A DNA stretch of 64,000 nucleotides from Pseudomonadota bacterium (lineage in GTDB: Bacteria > Pseudomonadota > Gammaproteobacteria > Burkholderiales > Thiobacillaceae). The notes below the pieces were generated by a model that was not told the origin of the DNA, did no database searches, and saw nothing but the letters and a program-made list of their open reading frames with translations. The first letter of the stretch is position 1. The number at the start of each line of letters is the position of its first letter. Positions 45,723 to 53,586 of this stretch are shown here, piece after piece. The DNA is taken from the NCBI GenBank assembly GCA_021811235.1, contig JAJZPG010000015.1:1-64000 (forward strand), given 5' to 3'. A program made the translations under genes and the position numbers.

Positions 45723-46994
45723 TCACTCCTTCAGCTTCGAAATCCCCAGCGCGCGCAAGGTGAGATTCTCGTAGAAGGGGCCGATGTTGCCCTTCTTGAT
45801 CTTGCGCAGGAAATATTTCTCGAACGCGATCTTGGCGAGGTGCACCCATTTGCCCTCGGAGAACCAGTTGACGTTGCGCGGCGGGATCTGCGGCAGCGCC
45901 ACGAAGGCGATGCCGGTGTCGCCGAAGTCGGCCAGGCAGACCGCATTCCAGGTCGCTTTTTCGGTGGGCTCCTTGCCGTCCAGCAGCGCGCGGATGTTGT
46001 GCGCGGTGGCGGTCACCATCGATTCGATCATGTAGCCGGTCTTGGGCGTGCCGACCGGAACCGGGGTGGCCTCGACGGGCGGAATGGCGACGCACACACC
46101 GACCGAGAAGACGTTCTTGAACGTGGGATTGCGCTGGTAGGGATCGATCACGACGAAGCCGCGCGGATTGGTCAGCCCCTCGATGCCGAACACCGCATCC
46201 ACGCCCTTGAAGGCAGGCAGCATCATCGAATACTTGAACGGCAGTTCGTGCACCTTCTTCTCGCTGCCGTCCTCGTTCACCTCGGTGACGAACATCTTGC
46301 CCGCCTCCACCTTGGTGACCTTGGCGTTGCAGATCCACTTGATGTGCTTGTCGCGGAAGGCCGATTCGATCATGCCCTTGGAATCGCCCACGCCGCCCAG
46401 GCCGAGATGTCCGATATAGGGTTCGGCGGTGACGAAGGTCATCGGCACGCGGTCGCGCAGTTTGCGGCGCCGCAGGTCGGTTTCCATGATCATGGCGAAT
46501 TCGTAGGCAGGGCCGTAGCACGAGGCGCCCTGCACCGCGCCGACGACGATCGGCCCCGGGTCCTTCACGAAATTCTGCCAGTTGTCGTTGGACGTGACCG
46601 CATGGTCGACATGGCAGACCGACTGGGTGTGGCCGGCCGGGCCGAGGCCCTCGACCTCGTCGAATGCGAGTTTGGGGCCGGTGGCGATCACCAGGTAGTC
46701 GTAATCGACGCTGCGGCCGTCTTCCAGTTCGATCCGGTTCTCGGCGGGGTGCACGCGCTTCGCGGCCACCGGAATGAAATCGATATTCTTTTTCTTGAGG
46801 ATGGGTTCGATCGGCAGCTCGATATCGCCGCGCTTGCGCCAGTTCACCGCCACCCAGGGGTTGGACGGCACGAAATGGAAATTCGGCGTATTCGAGACGA
46901 CCGTGATGCGGTCCTCGGGCCTTGCGCTTTCGCGCATTTCAAACGCCATCGGCATGCCGCCGATCCCCGCCCCCAGAATCACGATATGTGCCAC
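45723..46994 (-). CDS. sqr: Sulfide:quinone oxidoreductase, type I
   Basis: A 423-residue FAD flavoprotein of the two-dinucleotide-binding-domain family, closest to type I SQR as in Acidithiobacillus ferrooxidans. It starts at GTG (46994) with AAGGAA 6 bp upstream; the FAD motif is VILGAGIGGMPMAFEM. All three catalytic cysteines are present: Cys127 (SVCHVDHA), Cys159 (GASCYGPAYEF) and Cys353 (WNAVCLADFGD). The C-terminal amphipathic helices (WVHLAKIAFEKYFLRKIKKG) anchor it to the membrane. It oxidises sulfide to polysulfide or sulfur, feeding electrons to quinone. It is 38 bp after the universal-stress gene. Confidence 0.95.
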   Translation of the reverse strand: MAHIVILGAGIGGMPMAFEMRESARPEDRITVVSNTPNFHFVPSNPWVAVNWRKRGDIELPIEPILKKKNIDFIPVAAKRVHPAENRIELEDGRSVDYDYLVIATGPKLAFDEVEGLGPAGHTQSVCHVDHAVTSNDNWQNFVKDPGPIVVGAVQGASCYGPAYEFAMIMETDLRRRKLRDRVPMTFVTAEPYIGHLGLGGVGDSKGMIESAFRDKHIKWICNAKVTKVEAGKMFVTEVNEDGSEKKVHELPFKYSMMLPAFKGVDAVFGIEGLTNPRGFVVIDPYQRNPTFKNVFSVGVCVAIPPVEATPVPVGTPKTGYMIESMVTATAHNIRALLDGKEPTEKATWNAVCLADFGDTGIAFVALPQIPPRNVNWFSEGKWVHLAKIAFEKYFLRKIKKGNIGPFYENLTLRALGISKLKE

Positions 46995-47032
46995 CGAAGT
47001 TTCCTTTGAGTATCTGTTTATCCTGTTTTTCT

Positions 47033-47506
47033 TTATACACCTATCGTGCGGAATCGTGAACCCAGTGCGCCCAGCAGATTCGCCAGCCACTTGCCGCCGC
47101 CGGTCCGGCCCGGGGAAGACAGGATCAGCACATCGTACCGGCCGCCCAGGTGGGCGTGACGCTCGCCGGCCACGACCAGATCGGGTTGCCAGTCCCGGAC
47201 ATGCCGCAGCATGCCCTGCCGCAAGGGGCCATAGACGGCATGGCAGCGCGCCTCGCCGGCGCCGATCCGCGCCGCCAGGAAATTCATGCGCCGCAGCGCC
47301 GCGTTCTCCAGTTCGCGTGCGTCGGCCCGCGAACTGCCGCCGGGGTAGCCGCCATCGAGCGCCCCGTCGGGCTCGATCAGGTGCAGGAAATCCAGTTCAG
47401 CCCGGTTCAGACGGGCCAGCATCAGCGCCTTCTCCGCCGTCGCGCCGTCCCTCTCGTCGAAATCGATCAACGCGAGAATGCGGCGGTAGGGGCGCAATTC
47501 AGGCAT
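47033..47506 (-). CDS. Universal stress protein-like nucleotide-binding protein
   Basis: A 157-residue UspA-fold protein: beta strand RRILALIDFDE, conserved acidic D15 region, and a C-terminal phosphate-loop-like segment (SSPGRTGGGKWLANLL) near the GxxG(S) ATP motif. Role is unassigned. Its ATG overlaps the SulP stop by 8 bp and SQR follows, suggesting co-expression with sulfide oxidation. Confidence 0.75.
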   Translation of the reverse strand: MPELRPYRRILALIDFDERDGATAEKALMLARLNRAELDFLHLIEPDGALDGGYPGGSSRADARELENAALRRMNFLAARIGAGEARCHAVYGPLRQGMLRHVRDWQPDLVVAGERHAHLGGRYDVLILSSPGRTGGGKWLANLLGALGSRFRTIGV

Positions 47507-49310
47507 GGGATACCGTCATCCCCACGCTCGGCACGACGGATTGCGGCGCAAGCTGGCCCTGGCATTCGCGGAAGATGCGTGCCTGGCAGGTGCGGCACAC
47601 CTCGGGATCGAGATGCTTGTATATCGCAGCAATCGCCTCGGTCTTGGAATCGAACAGGTTGGCTCCGCCGATCGCTTTCAGCGCGCCGCTCTCCGCCAGC
47701 TGCTCCTGCACCGTGTCCTTGATGCGGATGAAGTAGAGCCCGCCGCCCTGGCTGCGGCGCCGCTCGGCTTCCTCCGCCAGGTAATGCGCGCCGGCGAGAT
47801 CGATGAAATTGATGCCGTGCGCGACGATGGCCACATGCTTCTGGCCCGGTGCATCCTGATCCTGCCCCGCCAGCGATTCGCGGATGTGCGAGGTGGCGCC
47901 GAAGAACAGCGAGCCGTCGATGCGCACGAAGCGCAGCTGCGGGCATTGCGAAACATGCCCCGCATCCATGAATTTGCGCTTGGGGTTGTGCGGATTCGGC
48001 ACGCGGATGCGCACCTGCGGCTTCGAAGTGCGCGACAGGTAGATGGCCAGCGACAGCAGCACGCCGATGATGATGGCCTCCTCCAGCGTCAGGAACAGCG
48101 TGGCGGCGAAGGTGGCGGCCATGATGGCCGTTTCCTGCCGGCTGGTCTTGATGGTGTGGAAGATCTCGTCGAAGTCGATCAGCCCCCAGGCCACCAGGAA
48201 AAGGATGCCGGCCATGGCTGCGTTCGGCAGGTATTGCGCCCAGGGCGCGACGAACAGCACCAGAATCAGCAGGAAGACGCCCGCCAGCATCGCGGCCAGC
48301 GGCGTCTTCGCGCCGGCAGCGTAGTTGACGCCGCTGCGGTTGAAGGAGCCGGTGGCCACGTAGCCGGAGAAGAACGCACCGGCGATGTTGGACATGCCCT
48401 GGCCGACGAATTCCTGGTTGCCGTCGACGTGCTGGCCGGAGCGCGCAGCAAGCGCACGGGCGATCGACACCGCCTCGGTCAGCGCCAGCAGGGTGACGGC
48501 GATCACACCGGAGGCGACCGCGCGGATGCTCTCCGCGTCGAAGCTCGGCGCCGACAGCGGCGGCAGGCTGGCGGGCAGCGCGCCGACGGTGGGCAGCTCG
48601 ACGCCGAGCCAGACGGCCAGTGCGTTACCGAACAGCGCGCCCCCCAGCATGGCGACGATCATGTAGGGCAGTTTCGGCAGCCAGCGCTTGACCGCGATGC
48701 CGAGCAGCAGGGTGAACAGTCCGGTCGCGGCGATCGCCATCTCGATTTCGTTGACGTGCGTGAACACGTGGCTCCAGGTATCCGCAAACGAGGCGCCGCG
48801 CGGAATCGCCTGGCCGGTGAAATGCTTGACCTGGTTGGTGGCGATGAGGATGGCCGCCCCAGCCGTGAAGCCGGTCACCACCGAATGGGAAATGAAGTTC
48901 ACCAGCGTGCCCAGCTTGGCCAGGCCCATGACGATCTGGATGATGCCGACCATGAAGGTGAGCGTGAGCGCGAGGCTCACATACTGCGCGCTACCCGGCT
49001 CGGCGTGCGGCGACAGCACCGAGAACAGCACGATCGACGCCGCCGTGGTGGGGCCGGACACCAGATGCCAGCTGGAGCCGAACAGCGCGGCGATGATGGC
49101 CGGGATCATGCCGGCATAGAGACCATACTCGGGCGGCATGCCGGCGATGGTGGCGAAGGCCACCCCCTGCGGCAGCGCGACCAAGGCGCCGGTAAGGCCC
49201 GCCATCAGGTCGGCGCGCGTCGTATCGCGGTTGACGCGCGGCCACCAGCCGAGGAAGGAGGTAAAAGGTTTGAGCCAGGCAGGCAGGGTATGCGGCGCGG
49301 GGAGGGACAT
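47499..49310 (-). CDS. SulP-family anion transporter with STAS domain
   Basis: A 603-residue SulP transporter. About 12 membrane helices in a core domain (signature PEYGLYAGMIPAIIAALFG and the STAS domain, about 455-570, with SLFFGATSHI and VAHGINFIDLAGAHYL). A C-terminal tail has CRTCQARIFREC, a Cys-x2-Cys-x7-Cys cluster not typical of the family. Substrates in SulP include sulfate, bicarbonate and chloride. First gene of sulP-usp-sqr, so sulfate export or import is plausible. ATG at 49310 preferred over a TTG three codons upstream. Confidence 0.9.
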   Translation of the reverse strand: MSLPAPHTLPAWLKPFTSFLGWWPRVNRDTTRADLMAGLTGALVALPQGVAFATIAGMPPEYGLYAGMIPAIIAALFGSSWHLVSGPTTAASIVLFSVLSPHAEPGSAQYVSLALTLTFMVGIIQIVMGLAKLGTLVNFISHSVVTGFTAGAAILIATNQVKHFTGQAIPRGASFADTWSHVFTHVNEIEMAIAATGLFTLLLGIAVKRWLPKLPYMIVAMLGGALFGNALAVWLGVELPTVGALPASLPPLSAPSFDAESIRAVASGVIAVTLLALTEAVSIARALAARSGQHVDGNQEFVGQGMSNIAGAFFSGYVATGSFNRSGVNYAAGAKTPLAAMLAGVFLLILVLFVAPWAQYLPNAAMAGILFLVAWGLIDFDEIFHTIKTSRQETAIMAATFAATLFLTLEEAIIIGVLLSLAIYLSRTSKPQVRIRVPNPHNPKRKFMDAGHVSQCPQLRFVRIDGSLFFGATSHIRESLAGQDQDAPGQKHVAIVAHGINFIDLAGAHYLAEEAERRRSQGGGLYFIRIKDTVQEQLAESGALKAIGGANLFDSKTEAIAAIYKHLDPEVCRTCQARIFRECQGQLAPQSVVPSVGMTVSHA

Positions 49311-49392
49311 GGCGGTCAAACGGGTTGTAACAAACCCGTCAGATATAGCCCAGACCGCGTGACCTCAGCGTCAACTCCAGGTCAAGAAAGCG

Positions 49393-50658
49393 TCAATACC
49401 CACCGAACCGCAGTTCGGCGCGCGTTCCCTGCCCTTCCTCGCTCTCCAGCGCGATCGACCAGCCATAGCGGTCGCAGATCTTCTTCACCAGCGACAGCCC
49501 GATGCCCGCGCCCGCGCTGTGCGCCCCCTTGTAGAGGCGCTGGAACACCTTGTCGAGCGCGCCGCGCGGGATGCCCAGGCCGGTATCGACGACGCTCAGC
49601 GTGTTTTCGTCGAGGCGGATGCGCACACTGCCGCGTTCGGTGTAGGTAAAGCTGTTGCGCACCAGGTTGGCGATCACGATGGCCAGCAGGTTGGCGTCGG
49701 CGGCAACTCGCGGCCGCGCGTGGAATTCCAGGCTGACGTCGACCGGGCGCGTCCCCAGCAGGTGGTGGTGCTTGTCGACCGTCTCCTCGATCAGCGCGGC
49801 CAGGTCGACCGGTTCGCGCCGCTCGTCGTCGCGCTCGCGCGCCATCGCCAGGAGCGCAGTGGACAGATCCGCCATGTCGGCGGCGCCGCGCTCGATGCGC
49901 TCGAGACGCTGGCGATCCTTGTCCGGCCGCGTCGCGTCGGCCAGCAGGACTTCGGCCGCGCCACGGATCACCGCGATCGGCGTACGCAATTCGTGCGACA
50001 CGTCGGCCGTGAAGGCGCGCTCGCGGTCGATGAAATCCGCCAGGCGGTCGAGCGTCTGCTCGAAGGTGTGGGCGAGTTCGCCCACCTCGTCGTGCGGAAA
50101 ATCCTCGGCGAGCCGCTCCGGATGGGAATCCGGCCGCACGTCGCGCACCCGGCGTGCCAGCTCCTTCACCGGCTCGATCACGCGTTCGGCCAGCCACAGC
50201 GCCAGGCCGCCCGACAGCAGCGTCATCAGTACGACGAAGCCGGCCAGATAGAGGATCAGGTAGGTCTGCTTCTGGCGGAACAGGGTCTCGTTGTAGAGCA
50301 GGAAATAGCGGCTGCCTGCACGGTCCGCAATCGCCACGCGGTAGTAGATCTCGCCCAGCCTGATCTCGTGCAGCCCCGGCGGCCACGTGGCAATGCGTTC
50401 GGGCGGCACCGGCTCGCCCAGGCGGGCCGGCAGCACGTAGCCCAGCAGGGTGGCAGTAGCGGGCGGCTGCGATTGCGGGTTGCGGCTGCGGCGCGACAGG
50501 TAGTCCTGGATTTCCGCATTCAGCGTTTCGTCGATCAGGCGCTCGCCCGCGTCGCGCACCGCGGCGTACAGGCCGATGGCCGCGACCAGGCTGATCACCC
50601 CGCCGATCGCCGCAAACGCCGTGGCGACGCGGAAGCGCAGGCTGCGGCTAAAGCGCAT
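49393..50658 (-). CDS. Two-component sensor histidine kinase
   Basis: A 421-residue membrane kinase: N-terminal helix, a short periplasmic region (about 35-128), second helix (about 132-155), HAMP linker, the H-box VSHELRTPIAVIRG with the phosphorylatable His, and the N, G1 and G2 boxes (NLVRNS, VVDTGLGIP, AGAGIGLSLVKK). It is cognate to the response regulator whose gene overlaps it by 11 bp. The periplasmic sensor has no recognised ligand domain. Confidence 0.92.
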   Translation of the reverse strand: MRFSRSLRFRVATAFAAIGGVISLVAAIGLYAAVRDAGERLIDETLNAEIQDYLSRRSRNPQSQPPATATLLGYVLPARLGEPVPPERIATWPPGLHEIRLGEIYYRVAIADRAGSRYFLLYNETLFRQKQTYLILYLAGFVVLMTLLSGGLALWLAERVIEPVKELARRVRDVRPDSHPERLAEDFPHDEVGELAHTFEQTLDRLADFIDRERAFTADVSHELRTPIAVIRGAAEVLLADATRPDKDRQRLERIERGAADMADLSTALLAMARERDDERREPVDLAALIEETVDKHHHLLGTRPVDVSLEFHARPRVAADANLLAIVIANLVRNSFTYTERGSVRIRLDENTLSVVDTGLGIPRGALDKVFQRLYKGAHSAGAGIGLSLVKKICDRYGWSIALESEEGQGTRAELRFGGY

Positions 50659-51349
50659 CGGGGGCCATCATGCGGTAGCCGACGCCACGCAGGGTATGGA
50701 TCAAGGCGGGCTCATCGGGGGCGTCCACCGCGGCACGCACGGTGTGCATGTGCGAGCGCAGCGCGTCGGAATCGGGCGGCGCATCGCCCCACACCACGCG
50801 CTCCAGTTCTTCCCGCCGCACCACCCGCGGCGCGGCGCGCATCAAGGTCTCCAGCAGTTTGAGCGGGATCGGCGGCAGGCTGATCGCCCGCGCGCCGCGG
50901 CGCACCCGCAGCAGCGCCGGATCGAATTCGAGATCGCCCACCTGCAGCACCGAAGGCGTCACCGCGCTGCTCGAACGCCGTACCAGCGCCTTCAGGCGCG
51001 CTTCCAGTTCGCGCAGGGCGAAGGGCTTGAGTACGTAGTCGTCGGCGCCGCATTCGAGGCCGGCCACCCGGTCGTCCAGCGCGTCGCGCGCGGTGAGCAT
51101 GAGCACGGGGGTGGTACGCCGGGCCTCTTCGCGGAATTTCCGGCACAGGGTCAGCCCGTCCATGCCGGGCAGCACGATGTCGAGGACGATGGCGTCGAAA
51201 TCCCGGGTGACGGCCAGGTGCAGGCCGGTGAGGCCGTCGCCCGCCACGTCGACGACATGGCCCTTGGCCTCGAGGAAATCGCAGACGTTGGCGGCGAGGT
51301 CGGGGTTGTCCTCGATGACGAGGATATGCAGGGGGGTGGCGGTTCCCAT
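50648..51349 (-). CDS. OmpR/PhoB-family response regulator
   Basis: A 233-residue regulator with a receiver domain (phospho-acceptor Asp in FDAIVLDIVLPGMDG, Lys in YVLKPFA) and a C-terminal winged helix (SDALRSHMHTVRAAVD). It is divergent from the TauE operon and precedes its kinase and the sulP-usp-sqr genes, so these flanking transport and sulfide genes are candidate targets. Confidence 0.93.
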   Translation of the reverse strand: MGTATPLHILVIEDNPDLAANVCDFLEAKGHVVDVAGDGLTGLHLAVTRDFDAIVLDIVLPGMDGLTLCRKFREEARRTTPVLMLTARDALDDRVAGLECGADDYVLKPFALRELEARLKALVRRSSSAVTPSVLQVGDLEFDPALLRVRRGARAISLPPIPLKLLETLMRAAPRVVRREELERVVWGDAPPDSDALRSHMHTVRAAVDAPDEPALIHTLRGVGYRMMAPDAL

Positions 51350-51422
51350 TCGGCGAGCACGCGATTTGTCACGGAAAAGTCAGTTTATGCCTCCGAATGT
51401 TAAAATATCGTCAAAATTCAAT

Positions 51423-51446
51423 GCCCGCCCACGGGCGCTGTTTTTT
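51423..51446 (+). terminator. Terminator-like hairpin in the leader of the small membrane protein gene
   Basis: GCCCG-CCCA-CGGGC is followed, after GCTG, by six T residues, 39 bp upstream of the start codon at 51485. A terminator in this spot implies either a leader attenuator or the end of a short transcript from the divergent region. The 51350-51422 segment contains AT-rich possible -10 sequences (TTAAAAT). Confidence 0.5.
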
Positions 51447-51484
51447 CACCGCAGGTCTCTTCAAAAAATCAATCGGGAGTTGAA

Positions 51485-51811
51485 ATGGCTGCAAGTCAAG
51501 CCAGTTTAGGCAAGGCGCTGCTCTGGGGCGCCATCACCGCAGGATTGTATTGGTTCCTGTTTCAATACTCAGAAGTCTTCGAACGACTCGCGCACACCAC
51601 GCTGGACGCCTGCGCGGTTGCGGACGGCGCCGGCACCGCGTACTACAACAAGGCCACCCCCGAGCTGTGCGCTGCGGAGAGCGGCGCCTTCATCGAGGGC
51701 AACTGGTGGTACGTGTTCGCCCCCATCGGCCTGGCTTTCGCCCTGTCCTACACGCACGGCCTGTTCACCGGCCTGTTCTGGGACGTGATCGGCCTCAAGG
51801 CAAAAAAATAA
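51485..51811 (+). CDS. Small two-helix membrane protein paired with TauE/SafE
   Basis: A 108-residue protein with a hydrophobic N-terminal helix (about 8-28, LGKALLWGAITAGLYWFLF), a region of about 45 residues with two cysteines (DACAVADG and PELCAAESG), and a second helix (about 75-95). It looks like a helical hairpin whose cysteine-bearing loop probably lies in the periplasm. I do not recognise the family. A GGGAG precedes the ATG, and the TauE gene follows after 18 bp, so an accessory subunit is plausible. Confidence 0.7.
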   Translation: MAASQASLGKALLWGAITAGLYWFLFQYSEVFERLAHTTLDACAVADGAGTAYYNKATPELCAAESGAFIEGNWWYVFAPIGLAFALSYTHGLFTGLFWDVIGLKAKK

Positions 51812-51829
51812 GGAAACCGGGAACCCCTC

Positions 51830-52921
51830 ATGGAACTGATCAACTTTATTGAAATTACGCCGCTGACCGCGATCCTGCTGATCCTGGTCGGCTTCGTCGG
51901 CGGCATGGTGTCCGGCTTCATCGGTTCGGGCGGCGCCTTCGTGCTGACCCCGGCGATGATGACCCTGGGCGCGCCCGGCATCGTCGCGGTGGCCTCCAAC
52001 ATCTGCCACAAGTTTCCCAAGGCGCTGGTCGGCGCGGTCAAGCGCAACAAGTACGGCCAGGTCGACGTCAAGCTGGGCCTGATCCTCGGCCTGTTCGCCG
52101 AAGCCGGCGTGCTGTTCGGCAAGCACGTGATGACCCACATCAAGAACACTTTCGGCGCGGTCGGCACCGACCTCTACGTGTCGGCGATGTTCGTCGTCAC
52201 CCTGGCCATCGTCGGCGGCTTCGTGCTGAAGGACTACAAGAAGCTGAAGGCGCTGGACGAGGCCGGCGACGGCAGCGAGCAGGCGACACCGATCACCCGG
52301 CTGGCGCGCTGGGTGCAGTCGGTGAACATCCCCGGCACCATGATCTACTCCAAGGGCGCGCAGGCCCGGATCTCGATCCTGTTCCTGGTGCCGATCGGCT
52401 TCGCCACCGGCTTCCTCGCCTCGGCGATCGCGGTGGGTGGCTTCATCGGCGTGCCAGCGATGATCTACATCCTCGGCCTGCCGGCGATCATGGCCTCGGC
52501 CACCGAACTCGTCATCGCCTTCATCATGGGCCTCGGCGGCACCATCTTCTACGGCCTCGAAGGCGTGGTCGACATCCGCCTGGCGATGCTGATCCTGCTG
52601 GGCTCGCTGTTCGGCATCCAGGTCGGCGCCATCGGCACCACCTACGTGAAGGACTACCAGGTCAAGTTCACCATGGCGGTGATCATGCTGACCGTGCTGT
52701 TCTCGCGCTTCTTCTACATCCCCGGCTACCTCGGCAAGCTCGGCATGATCGAGCCGCTGCCGGAGTCGACCGTGCAGATCCTCAAGTGGGTGGGCGACGG
52801 CGTGCTGGCGCTGGCGCTGATCGTCGGTGCCTGGACCGTGCTGTCGGCGCTGTACAAGGGCATCCACGAACACAGGAAGCAGCACGCGGCGCACACCGAC
52901 CAGGTCGGCGTTGCCGAGTAA
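51830..52921 (+). CDS. TauE/SafE-family sulfite/organosulfonate exporter-like permease
   Basis: A 363-residue protein with the duplicated TauE/SafE fold: MVSGFIGSGGAFVLTPAMM in the first repeat, and TGFLASAIAVGGFIGVPAMI in the second, about eight to nine membrane helices with a hydrophilic loop between (about 150-180). Family members move sulfite, sulfonates or thiosulfate-related anions. Its placement beside an SQR cluster fits sulfur anion export. Preceded by the small two-helix gene. Confidence 0.87.
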   Translation: MELINFIEITPLTAILLILVGFVGGMVSGFIGSGGAFVLTPAMMTLGAPGIVAVASNICHKFPKALVGAVKRNKYGQVDVKLGLILGLFAEAGVLFGKHVMTHIKNTFGAVGTDLYVSAMFVVTLAIVGGFVLKDYKKLKALDEAGDGSEQATPITRLARWVQSVNIPGTMIYSKGAQARISILFLVPIGFATGFLASAIAVGGFIGVPAMIYILGLPAIMASATELVIAFIMGLGGTIFYGLEGVVDIRLAMLILLGSLFGIQVGAIGTTYVKDYQVKFTMAVIMLTVLFSRFFYIPGYLGKLGMIEPLPESTVQILKWVGDGVLALALIVGAWTVLSALYKGIHEHRKQHAAHTDQVGVAE

Positions 52922-52962
52922 GCGGCACGCCCGGCAACGGCTGGGCGCAGTGGTATCATCCA

Positions 52963-52987
52963 AGAGCCGGGCGATCCCCGGCTCTTT
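52963..52987. terminator. Hairpin between tauE and the gamma-carbonic anhydrase gene
   Basis: AGAGCCGGG-CGATC-CCCGGCTCT makes a 9-bp stem with only a short T run after. It probably terminates the tauE transcript; a TATCAT just upstream (52954-52959) might serve the carbonic anhydrase gene, which would put the hairpin in its leader. Confidence 0.6.
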
Positions 52988-53016
52988 GTCCCTCTGCAGC
53001 TGACCGAGACACCATC

Positions 53017-53577
53017 ATGATCCGCAGAAATCCTTCCGGGCATCTGCCCGTCGTGCACGACACCGCCTTCGTCGATCCCACCGCCATTCTGTGCGGCAAG
53101 GTCATCGTCGAGGAAAACGTCTTCATCGGCCCCTACGCCGTGATCCGCGCCGACGAAGTCGACGAGGACGGCGAGATGGAGCCGATCGTCATCGGCGCCA
53201 ACTCCAACATCCAGGACGGCGTGGTCATCCACTGCAAGGCCGGCGGCGGCGTCAACATCGGCAAAGGCACGTCGATCGCGCACCGTTCGATCGTGCACGG
53301 CCCCTGCACCGTCGGTGACGACGTCTTCGTCGGTTTCAACTCGGTGCTGTTCAACTGCGTGGTCGGCAGCCATTCGGTGATCCGCCACAACTCGGTGGTC
53401 GAAGGCTGCGAAGTGCCGCACAGTTTCTACATCCCGTCGACGGCCAACATCAAGTCGGCCAAGGACCTGGACACCATCGAACGCGTAACGCCCGACGTCG
53501 CGAGCTTCTCGGAAAGCGTGATCCAGGCCAACAAGGAACTGGTCAAGGGCTACAAGCGCATCCGCAACGAGTTCTAG
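53017..53577 (+). CDS. Gamma-class carbonic anhydrase-like hexapeptide protein
   Basis: A 186-residue left-handed beta-helix protein. Its metal ligands His72 (VIHCKAGG), His89 and His94 (SIAHRSIVHGP) have the spacing of gamma-carbonic anhydrases (Cam/CamH); the acidic loop of Cam is absent, so it is CamH-like. It would interconvert CO2 and bicarbonate in the cytoplasm. The SulP gene follows after 9 bp, suggesting bicarbonate handling together. Function could be merely structural if the catalytic water site is incomplete. Confidence 0.85.
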   Translation: MIRRNPSGHLPVVHDTAFVDPTAILCGKVIVEENVFIGPYAVIRADEVDEDGEMEPIVIGANSNIQDGVVIHCKAGGGVNIGKGTSIAHRSIVHGPCTVGDDVFVGFNSVLFNCVVGSHSVIRHNSVVEGCEVPHSFYIPSTANIKSAKDLDTIERVTPDVASFSESVIQANKELVKGYKRIRNEF

Positions 53578-53586
53578 GGATCTGAC

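Noticed and set aside
47505..49649. A 714-codon plus-strand open frame over the SulP gene
   Set aside because: Antisense shadow of SulP; composition dominated by Arg/His/Gln/Asp, no Shine-Dalgarno.
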